A stretch of 35,228 nucleotides of DNA from Guillardia theta CCMP2712 (taxonomy: Eukaryota; Cryptophyceae; Pyrenomonadales; Geminigeraceae). The notes below the pieces were generated by a model. That model did no database searches, was not told the origin of the DNA, and worked only from the letters and a program-made list of their open reading frames with translations. Below, piece after piece: positions 1 to 7,730 of this stretch. Position numbers and translations under genes: made by a program. Location: contig NW_005434533.1 of the NCBI RefSeq assembly GCF_000315625.1, positions 1-35,228 of the forward strand, in the 5' to 3' direction. Position 1 is the first letter of the stretch, and the number at the start of each line of letters is the position of its first letter.

Positions 1-124
1 CCCACCTCTTCCCTCACCCGGCAATCGTCCCTAACGCCTGTCTCCTTGGTGCTAGGCTTGTTTTCCTTCCCTGCCTGTGCTCCATAGGTGGCTTGCCCAT
101 GAGCCGCGCCTGCCCCCCATCGGA
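1..124 (-). other. 3' end of the LINE (start of 3' UTR)
   Basis: This is the sequence downstream of the ORF2 stop on the sense strand. It has no long ORF. On the sense strand it contains a CAGGCAGGGAAGG block that resembles part of 13403-13660, which suggests that region is another copy's 3' end. The element's true 3' end is not visible. Confidence 0.5.
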
Positions 125-3100
125 CTAGGTCGACTCGCTTCCCCTTCTTGCCGTCCATAGCATGTGTTGCACCACCAGCAGTTGCTTGATTGCTGCTGTC
201 TTGATGCCTTCCCATTCCGTGTCTTCCACCCTTAGCACCCTGAAATTCTCATGCCATTCCCTTTCCATGATCGATCCTTTCACTCCTGCTATGAATGTTG
301 CTTGTTCAACTTCATGATCAGGTAGCAAAGCTGTGATTTCTGCTCGTAGGGGGGCATATTTCTCTTCCTTTTCCTGAAATTTCTTCTTCAGGCATTCCAG
401 GCTTGTTTGTCCGACTCCGTCATATTCCGATGTCCTTGCAAATTCGATGAGGACAATGCGTTTGATGCTTGCAAAGTAGCAGCAACCGTCAGGTATCCAG
501 TGCCCTTCTCGGTGCATTGAAGTCCCCATCGCTTCCATCACGATGCGTATTGGGGTGTCCCACCATGAATTGACCTGTACCCTTTGTTTCCTCCAACTCT
601 GCTGCAGTCTTACCTTGATCTTCTTCATGACTTCATTGTGTGCTTTTTGAATCATATCTTGGAACTGCTTGCACGCTAGCTGAACATGACCCCAGGTTTC
701 TTCTCGATCTGGACAGTGAGGACAACATGGTGAGTTAGTCTTCCCCCATTGAAAGAGCTTCTTCCTCGTCGGTGCTGAGAAGGTGATCGCTTGGATAGCT
801 GTTCGCGTAACTGACCCTTCACATTGTTTGAACCCTCTCCCTAGTAAATCTCTTCCCACATGCATTTCGAGCATGAATTTCTCTGTCAAGGTGAGGTCTC
901 CCGCTCGAATCCTTGCCACCATTGTCTGTTGTCTGATAATGTAGTCCCATTTCTTCAAGCGATCGAATCCTGATGTAGGATTTTCTTCTCCTGCAATGAT
1001 GAATTCCATTGGACTATCGTAGATTGCTTTCTCCCATCCCGAGGCAAATGTTTGTTTTGCTTGCTTGGCCATTTCCTTTGCCTCTTGAATGTTTCTATGA
1101 GATTCTTTTGCTAGTTGGAGTCGGATCCTGATTCCCCTCCCTTCGAGTTTCCTCATGCAAGTGAGTAACCGATCATGTAGGTCCTCCAGCAGTTCGTCTT
1201 CGTATCGCATGGTATCCATTCGCAACGTATTTGTCATAAAGCGGTGGAAACGTGTGGACTGGTACATTATTGTGACTTGATTTCCCCTTTTGATCTGTAT
1301 TCCTTCCTCAAGGACATGTTGCAGAAGTAAACCGATTGCGATTGTGTTCGCTCGGATGATGCTGCACTTCCCATTGATTTTCATCCCTCCTCCTGACGTC
1401 ATCTCTTTTTGTTGGAGAACATATCCTACTCGCATGGATCTGTTTTTTCTGCCCTGCATGATGTCGCCTTCAATAGCTGCTGTGAAATGCCTTCCGCCTT
1501 GATGATCGCTGCACGGCTGGATCTGATCCCTTCGTCTGTTACACAGCTCCTCATACGTTGGGAGGATGTTGTCCTGAAGCTGGACTCGTAAGTATGTTGG
1601 GAGTGTGTGCCTAACTAGTATCCATAACTCCTCTGCAGTCTTCATCAAACACCTATTTCCTGTCTGCCAGAAGTTTGCTGCATAGGCTATTTGAGCGCCT
1701 TTCGGGACCCGGCTGATAATTTCAAAACCTTCTGGTATCTCATCAATGTTATTCTTCCATCCTATCAGAATGACATGTATTGTATCCAGGATTTGTTCAC
1801 GAAATCTCTTTTGTTTGTCCATCCAAACCACCACTCTGTGCAGTTCCCTTGCTCTCTTCTTGTCCAGAGCCTGGGGATGTGTGTGTAGGGTAGGCCAGTT
1901 ACGAAATGTACTGATGTCGCATTCTGTAATCTCCGCTAAATGTTGTAAAAACTCGTATGCCAATGGTTGTGTTGTTTGTTGGCGAACCTCTGATACTACC
2001 TCCTCGAGTTGTTGCCACCATGCTGTAGCTTCTGTTTCGCCGTCGTCCAATGCATTAACTATTTCCAGCAGCAGATGGATGCTTTGATTGCAGTCTCTTC
2101 GGTTATTACCGTCCTCTTCCCTTGTTGCAGATGCGAAGGGAGCCGAGTCCAGTGACGCTTCCAACCATTCTATTGGTGGATCCACAGTCTTGCTTTCTTC
2201 AATTTGAGATCGCTCAAAGATGGCTATGTTCCCTTGAACTTTGAAAGGTATATTGCTTGTAGTGTAACAGAATCTTTCTTGCTGATTCCCTCCTTCACCA
2301 TAACAGGTGGGGTCATGTTGGAGCCACCGCCTCAAATTTACCCGGGTACAAGCCTTCGTATTCGTTTCCTCTCTCCCTTGGTCCGGTCTGGCTAGTTTCT
2401 TGTGTGGCTGAAGTTCATGTGGGCTAGCCTCCCTTTTTCCTTTCCTTCTCTTGTTTAGCGGCTTCCCCTCCTCCCTGGCTGGCCTTCTTCTCTTCCCTGT
2501 TCCTGCCTGCTCAAGTCCGAGTTTGGCCCAGATGACATTCGCTTGCAGATATCGTGCAAGGATTTCTTCTGCTTGTTCCCTTTGCTTTGGGAATGGCCAG
2601 AGTCGGATGGGCAGGTGCAGGGAGATGCCCTCGGTATCCGGGACGGGTAAGACACTTGTCATGGAGTGGAAGCCTACTTGGGGCAGTAGTCTCCATGCCT
2701 TTGCAAAACTCTCCCAGCCTTGCCGAGCAGGAGATGTAGGTAAGGAGTTTTCTCCGGACAGCAGGGAGTTTTCTTCTGAGAGCATCTTGTCCTCCAGGTC
2801 GTGTAAGATGGCTATTGTCCCCGGTTTCATCCTGCTTTCAATCATTTCCCAACTGATGGTGGTCTGCATTTTTTCCGCTATCCAGATTGCGAGTCTTTCC
2901 GGTCCTCTTATCTCTTCGTTCTCTTTGAGTCTGCCCGATCTGATTTCTCGTTGTAGCTGGTTTATTGTTTGACACCCCCATTGGTTGCACCATGATGTTA
3001 GTTTGTGGATCAGACTGCTTTTGATATCATCATCCACCCTGCATTTCTTATTTGTTTCTTTCTCTAGATACCGAATCGCCGCCCTTCCCAAGATGGGTGC

Positions 3101-3643
3101 TGGATGGGGGAGTTGGAGGCCTCCTCTGTCCCCAGGTAGGTGAAAGATAGCGTTGCTTGTACTCTTGCTCAGTCCCATAGCTCTTTTGAATGCTCTGGTC
3201 CAGAGGGTATCTAAGGTTTGTAAGTCTGACCAAGACCAGCTCACCAGTACCGCCGAGTATCTAAAGATATTGACGATGCCTACCTTCACCAGGTAATATT
3301 TTTGGGCTGCCGAGTAAGCAGATGATTCAATCAGCTTTGTCAGTTCTTTTGTCTTCTCCAAGATGTGTTCTTTCTCTCCCCACGTGAAGGGGCAGGTGTG
3401 CGCCTTGTTGCCTCTTCCTCCTGGTCTCCACAAGCTGATCCGGATCCCTAGATATTTGAACCATTTTGTCGGTGGTAGGTTCACAAACTCCTTGTCAAAG
3501 AACTTGATGGTTTGTGTTCCTGGGATCTCCCTCCTTAGCCGATAATCAAAGCTGGTGATTTCAGATTTCTTCGTGTTCAGTTCTAATCCACTCCATCGAC
3601 AGAATCGTTCTACCACTTGAACAAGCGTTTTCATCTCTCTCAC
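125..3643 (-). CDS. LINE ORF2, 3' part: RT thumb, RNase H-like region, CCHC finger (disconnected)
   Basis: This is the continuation of ORF2 in the -1 frame. It begins at a GTG that overlaps the upstream TGA, so it probably has no start of its own; the first ATG is three codons in. The first 70 residues (LELNTKKSEI, KYLGIRIS) are the RT thumb joining directly to the FADD region. Residues about 385-415 are highly basic and could act as a nuclear localisation signal. Residues about 712-865 have the layout of an RNase H domain but with unusual residues at catalytic positions. C974, C977, H986 and C991 form the CCHC finger usual near LINE C-termini. It probably belongs to one polypeptide with the 3640-7728 frame in active relatives. 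Confidence 0.85.
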   Translation of the reverse strand: MREMKTLVQVVERFCRWSGLELNTKKSEITSFDYRLRREIPGTQTIKFFDKEFVNLPPTKWFKYLGIRISLWRPGGRGNKAHTCPFTWGEKEHILEKTKELTKLIESSAYSAAQKYYLVKVGIVNIFRYSAVLVSWSWSDLQTLDTLWTRAFKRAMGLSKSTSNAIFHLPGDRGGLQLPHPAPILGRAAIRYLEKETNKKCRVDDDIKSSLIHKLTSWCNQWGCQTINQLQREIRSGRLKENEEIRGPERLAIWIAEKMQTTISWEMIESRMKPGTIAILHDLEDKMLSEENSLLSGENSLPTSPARQGWESFAKAWRLLPQVGFHSMTSVLPVPDTEGISLHLPIRLWPFPKQREQAEEILARYLQANVIWAKLGLEQAGTGKRRRPAREEGKPLNKRRKGKREASPHELQPHKKLARPDQGREETNTKACTRVNLRRWLQHDPTCYGEGGNQQERFCYTTSNIPFKVQGNIAIFERSQIEESKTVDPPIEWLEASLDSAPFASATREEDGNNRRDCNQSIHLLLEIVNALDDGETEATAWWQQLEEVVSEVRQQTTQPLAYEFLQHLAEITECDISTFRNWPTLHTHPQALDKKRARELHRVVVWMDKQKRFREQILDTIHVILIGWKNNIDEIPEGFEIISRVPKGAQIAYAANFWQTGNRCLMKTAEELWILVRHTLPTYLRVQLQDNILPTYEELCNRRRDQIQPCSDHQGGRHFTAAIEGDIMQGRKNRSMRVGYVLQQKEMTSGGGMKINGKCSIIRANTIAIGLLLQHVLEEGIQIKRGNQVTIMYQSTRFHRFMTNTLRMDTMRYEDELLEDLHDRLLTCMRKLEGRGIRIRLQLAKESHRNIQEAKEMAKQAKQTFASGWEKAIYDSPMEFIIAGEENPTSGFDRLKKWDYIIRQQTMVARIRAGDLTLTEKFMLEMHVGRDLLGRGFKQCEGSVTRTAIQAITFSAPTRKKLFQWGKTNSPCCPHCPDREETWGHVQLACKQFQDMIQKAHNEVMKKIKVRLQQSWRKQRVQVNSWWDTPIRIVMEAMGTSMHREGHWIPDGCCYFASIKRIVLIEFARTSEYDGVGQTSLECLKKKFQEKEEKYAPLRAEITALLPDHEVEQATFIAGVKGSIMEREWHENFRVLRVEDTEWEGIKTAAIKQLLVVQHMLWTARRGSEST

Positions 3644-6600
3644 TGAATGTCAAGGTCGTCTGCAAATGACAGATTATTAGGGTGTTGAGTTGCAATCTCG
3701 TTTTGTTGATCAAGTTGTCTGGACAAGATGCTGAGCAGAAGATTTGTTTTTGGCGGACTTGCGGGGCTGCCTTGGGGTAATCCTCTGAGAAGTGGGATTG
3801 CTGCTGTATCAAACCTCTCAGTCTGAATTTGCAGAGCTATGCCTTGACTGCAGCTGACTGCGACGTCGACATCGCGCTGGTGGAATCCATATACCTCCAT
3901 GATTTTTGCGATGGATTCAACCGCGACGTTATTGAAGAAGTTGGCAAAGTCGAGGTATAACAGTATAATGTTGTTTTGACTGCTCTGGGCCTCCTCGATG
4001 ATGTTAAGTAGTCTATGACCTTGACGGATCGTCCCGCCCTCGGGTCGGAAACCCTCTTGGTTATCTGTTAGCAGCTTGTGCCTCTCAGCTGCTTTTGCCA
4101 GTCTGTGTGCTATCACCGCTTGGAAGATTCGCGTCACCGACGAGAGGATACATATAGGACGCATATTTTCCAGAACATGACAGAGCTCGTTTTTTGGAAG
4201 GAGTCTGACTCGTGCTAGCATGTTCAACAACGTTTTGTCTCCTGTCAACGCTCTACTGATCACTTTTCCTATCTCCTCCTTTGCGCTGTCAGGTAAAGCT
4301 TTCAGGATCTCGTTTGAGATCAAATCCATGCCTGCTGCCTTGCGATTTGATACTTTTTGAATCCAAATCTGAATTTCTCCTGGCTCCAGGGGAAAAGCAA
4401 TTTCTATTTCCCTGGTCGGGTGTTGATCAATGTTCGTGGGAGAGTTGAATTCCGGTGGTTGGACGGAGGTGAATGATTGACACTGTTTGCAGAAGAAGAG
4501 GATCGTCGTTTCTTCGTTCTTCTGACCTTTGTCATATAGCGGGATCAGTCGTCCTCGTGTTTGACACTCCGCCTTTGCGCAGGTTCCATTCGTCGTGCAG
4601 CCGTTGACTGCGAAGAAGGTTGCCGTGTGGGTTTCATCTTCGAGTTCGCTAGCCAATCTCATAGGGAGAAATTGCTCGATGTTCTTGTATCCTTCTAGGC
4701 GCCACCCTCCTGGTTGTGGGAGCAGTTTCCGAATGATTTGTACAATCAAATGTGCTGGCGCCACGGTGAGGGAGAGCTTCTTTGATGTTTGATTTCCCGC
4801 CCCGAGGACCTCAACTTGCAGTAAGGTTTGATGTTTTGCATTCCAAAAAGTTTTGCTTGATTCTTTGGAGCTGTTTTGCAGGAATGCTTCCATCAGCGGA
4901 TCCAGGTCCTGTAAATACTCTAGCTCTGATTGCTGCAGCGCTGGTTGGAGATCGCTCCATGAGGTGAGTTCGATTGTATTTGGGTGGCATTTCTCTGGCA
5001 GTTGGCTACTCATTGGGGCTTTGGGCTTATAGTCCGATTTCTTCCCCATTGCATTCTGGGACTCTTTACTCCCTATCGTGCCCAGTCGTCTTCGGCGTTC
5101 CTCGCAAGCTTTCAGGAAGGTTTGTTGGTCCTGTTCGGTGCAGATCTCCTTGAATTTGATCATAGTCTCTCTTAGTTCGGCGTTGATACTCGACTCCCTG
5201 TGTGCACGATCAATATAGTCTGTGATTTCTGATGCGCTTCTCAGATCCTTGCGAAGTTGCTTAATCTTCCTTTTCAGGTCCATTTGAATCTTCGATGAGT
5301 ATCGCTTCCCACCTGAGGTTCGTAGGGGGATTTCCTTAATGGGAAGGGCAGTTGTTATCAAATTGATAATGTCGCAATCTTGCTGTAGAGCTTGTGCCGC
5401 TTGTATCTTCTCGTCGAGAGCCATTGCCCATTCCACGCCTAGTCGTCCCGATATCTTTTCTATCTCTACCACCCGCTTCTTTCGTCGAAGAATGGCATCT
5501 CGGTCCTTCCTTTGTGTGAGCATTTCAACCGTTGGAATAAATTGTTCGCCCTTATCATCTAGCGCAGTCACATTCACCACCAGTGCCCTGTGATCGACTG
5601 CGGCTCCTATGATGCAGTCTTCTGCGGTCTCTGATATCAGGCTTACTGTGCGAGATGAATGATGCAGAGCGAAGACATGGTCTAATTTGGCTTGGTGGTG
5701 GCCCTGTTTGTACCATGTGGAGAAGGTGAAATGCGAACTGCTTCTGCTCATCTTTTCGCAGGTGACCATCTGATATCGCCCCAGCTCATTTAAGTTTCGT
5801 TCCATTTCCTCATCTGCGCGGTGCACGTTCGAGTTGATCCCGTACCCTACTCTCGTGCAGATCTCTGCAAGCTTTCGAGATGCGTTGAAGTCGCCTCCGA
5901 CGATGCTGAGCTTAATGTTTGGGTCCATCTTGAGCATCTGGCTCAGCGCCTTCCACATGTTGTCTCGGTCCCTCCCCTCCGATGCGATAGGGAAATGTAC
6001 GTTCGCCAACACTATTGTTTCTTTTTTGCGGCCAACGTGTAAAACCTGTATTCTTTTTTGGGAGACCTCGCGCTCCTCTTCCATGGCGAAGTGCCATGGC
6101 AGGGGGGGGCGAGGTGCAAGGTCAGCATGCGCTAATGTCATGAGGCGTAGGTCACTCTTACCCTTTCTCCCGCCCCCCGTGCCTTTCGTGATAAATACTC
6201 GATAGCATCCCCATTCCTTCTTGATCATCGTTCGGAGAGCTATCTCTTTCCTCCTCCCCCCTACCAAGACCTCCTGCAGCATTACCACGCTCGGCTGGTA
6301 TGTCTCAATCAGGTATCCCAAGATGTGTTTCAGCACAAACTGGCTGCACCCATTAACATTTTGAGAGATGATGTTGCCTGGGGTGTTATCCTTTCTGTGC
6401 ATCTCCACCCATGATGGTTGCTCTGATCTTTCTGTTCGCATTGCATTGTGAGGTTTTCTACCTGTTGTTAGTATTTGTTCCTCTTCCCTATTGGCCCATT
6501 GAAGTTGATGTGGTACTCCCCTTCGATCTCTTGCCGGGGAGTGCGTCTCCTCCTCCTCCCTAGTTCCCCTTACATCGTTCGAAGCTTGTTCTTTGTGCTT

Positions 6601-7728
6601 GCCCACTGGGGGGAGCGATGTGGCCTGCGGCGGTAGTGAGTCCATCTGTTCTGACCTTTCATATGTCCGCAGGTCCGCCATGTTTCTCGCTTGCCACGGT
6701 TCTTGCTCTCCCTGCTCCATCTCTTGTGCCTGGGTCACCTCTGCTGCTTGCCATTCCTTGTACCCTTTATCTTGCGCGTGTTGTAAAGCTCTGCAGATGC
6801 CTTTGATCGTTTCTCGCATGCGCACTTTTCCTGGATCCTCCACCCAAAGCGCATCCAGCAGCCGGTGCCTCATCCTCTCGAGCCATTGCTGGGGTGGGGG
6901 GACGCCTTGCTGCCTACCTGTTTTTGAGATGTCTCGTTGTGTCGGTCTGTTTGTCTTTGCGATCAACAGCAAATGCAACAGTATGAAGATCCCACAGTTG
7001 TGATTGTCTGTTTGTTGTAGCTCAGTTGACAGGTAAACCCGCCATGTCGTTGCATGTTCCTGCTGGTCGCTGAACGCCTCCGTGACAATCGTCGCCGCGA
7101 GTGTGGCTAAGTCCATTCGTTGTGCGCCTTCCAGCTGAAACTGTGCCTCCCTTTGACTTCTGACAATCCCCAAGTCTCTCTCAGCCGTGCTGAGTGAATC
7201 AACAATGCGTATTCTTTTTGTGTCAAAATCTGCCATTAGTAGAATCCAATGATTGCCATTCTCTACGCACGGGAATAAGAATGGCTGGGCTGCCCCGGCT
7301 AGTAGTCGCTTTGCTCTCTTTGTCCTCCCCTCTTGATCTCTCAAACAAGCTACTATTCTCGGGAGGACAATAGTCCCTCTCGGCGACTCGACCTGGTTTC
7401 TAGTTTGCGCGCTCGCGTACCTCTTGTCTCGTAGCCATGCTACTTGAAATCTGTCTTCCAATGGTTCGATACCTTCGCTTGCCTCGAGGATTATCGCCTC
7501 CACAACATCTTCGGAGAGAAAGCCAGCTTCTCCCGAGTTGAGTAGCGCCGCTAATCCATATTCTCTGTTTTGTTCCCTTCGACTCCAGGGGATCTCCCCT
7601 ACTAGGTCGAATGTTTGTGCCGTTTTTTGATTTTCTTTGTCTTTGTTTTTCTCACCTTCTTGTCCTTCCACCTCACCCTTGTGCCAATTGTCCCACCTGC
7701 CCTCGTCTCCTCCTGTTCCTGCGTCCAT
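3640..7728 (-). CDS. LINE ORF2, 5' part: Ulp1-like protease, APE endonuclease, RT fingers/palm
   Basis: The frame has 1362 residues. Residues about 140-295 look like a Ulp1/SENP (C48) cysteine protease, with candidate triad H160 (NHWILL), D177 (VDSLS), Q239 and C245 (NCGIFIL). Residues about 452-720 are an APE-type endonuclease: SQNVNG, LQEV (E485), GGDFNAS (D613, N615), LDHV (D683) and VDHRAL (D712, H713). A cysteine group C1044, C1050, C1055, C1080, C1083 suggests a zinc ribbon. RT follows from about 1128: KAAGMD, YLDFANFF (motif A, D1260), LRGLPQGSP (motif B) and SFADD (motif C, D1357/D1358). The frame then stops at TGA four residues after FADD. The domain continues in the -1 frame, so RT is truncated unless the frame is shifted or the base is an assembly error. 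Confidence 0.92.
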   Translation of the reverse strand: MDAGTGGDEGRWDNWHKGEVEGQEGEKNKDKENQKTAQTFDLVGEIPWSRREQNREYGLAALLNSGEAGFLSEDVVEAIILEASEGIEPLEDRFQVAWLRDKRYASAQTRNQVESPRGTIVLPRIVACLRDQEGRTKRAKRLLAGAAQPFLFPCVENGNHWILLMADFDTKRIRIVDSLSTAERDLGIVRSQREAQFQLEGAQRMDLATLAATIVTEAFSDQQEHATTWRVYLSTELQQTDNHNCGIFILLHLLLIAKTNRPTQRDISKTGRQQGVPPPQQWLERMRHRLLDALWVEDPGKVRMRETIKGICRALQHAQDKGYKEWQAAEVTQAQEMEQGEQEPWQARNMADLRTYERSEQMDSLPPQATSLPPVGKHKEQASNDVRGTREEEETHSPARDRRGVPHQLQWANREEEQILTTGRKPHNAMRTERSEQPSWVEMHRKDNTPGNIISQNVNGCSQFVLKHILGYLIETYQPSVVMLQEVLVGGRRKEIALRTMIKKEWGCYRVFITKGTGGGRKGKSDLRLMTLAHADLAPRPPLPWHFAMEEEREVSQKRIQVLHVGRKKETIVLANVHFPIASEGRDRDNMWKALSQMLKMDPNIKLSIVGGDFNASRKLAEICTRVGYGINSNVHRADEEMERNLNELGRYQMVTCEKMSRSSSHFTFSTWYKQGHHQAKLDHVFALHHSSRTVSLISETAEDCIIGAAVDHRALVVNVTALDDKGEQFIPTVEMLTQRKDRDAILRRKKRVVEIEKISGRLGVEWAMALDEKIQAAQALQQDCDIINLITTALPIKEIPLRTSGGKRYSSKIQMDLKRKIKQLRKDLRSASEITDYIDRAHRESSINAELRETMIKFKEICTEQDQQTFLKACEERRRRLGTIGSKESQNAMGKKSDYKPKAPMSSQLPEKCHPNTIELTSWSDLQPALQQSELEYLQDLDPLMEAFLQNSSKESSKTFWNAKHQTLLQVEVLGAGNQTSKKLSLTVAPAHLIVQIIRKLLPQPGGWRLEGYKNIEQFLPMRLASELEDETHTATFFAVNGCTTNGTCAKAECQTRGRLIPLYDKGQKNEETTILFFCKQCQSFTSVQPPEFNSPTNIDQHPTREIEIAFPLEPGEIQIWIQKVSNRKAAGMDLISNEILKALPDSAKEEIGKVISRALTGDKTLLNMLARVRLLPKNELCHVLENMRPICILSSVTRIFQAVIAHRLAKAAERHKLLTDNQEGFRPEGGTIRQGHRLLNIIEEAQSSQNNIILLYLDFANFFNNVAVESIAKIMEVYGFHQRDVDVAVSCSQGIALQIQTERFDTAAIPLLRGLPQGSPASPPKTNLLLSILSRQLDQQNEIATQHPNNLSFADDLDIQ

Positions 7729-7730
7729 TA
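7726..7730 (-). promoter_or_regulatory. TAATG stop-start overlap between ORF1 and ORF2
   Basis: On the minus strand ORF1 ends GCA CAA GCT TAA, and the last A of TAA is the first base of the ORF2 ATG (TAATGG). UAAUG stop-start coupling is established for ORF2 translation in the silkworm telomeric LINE SART1. The same arrangement here suggests ORF2 is made by termination-reinitiation; that step is inference. Confidence 0.75.
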
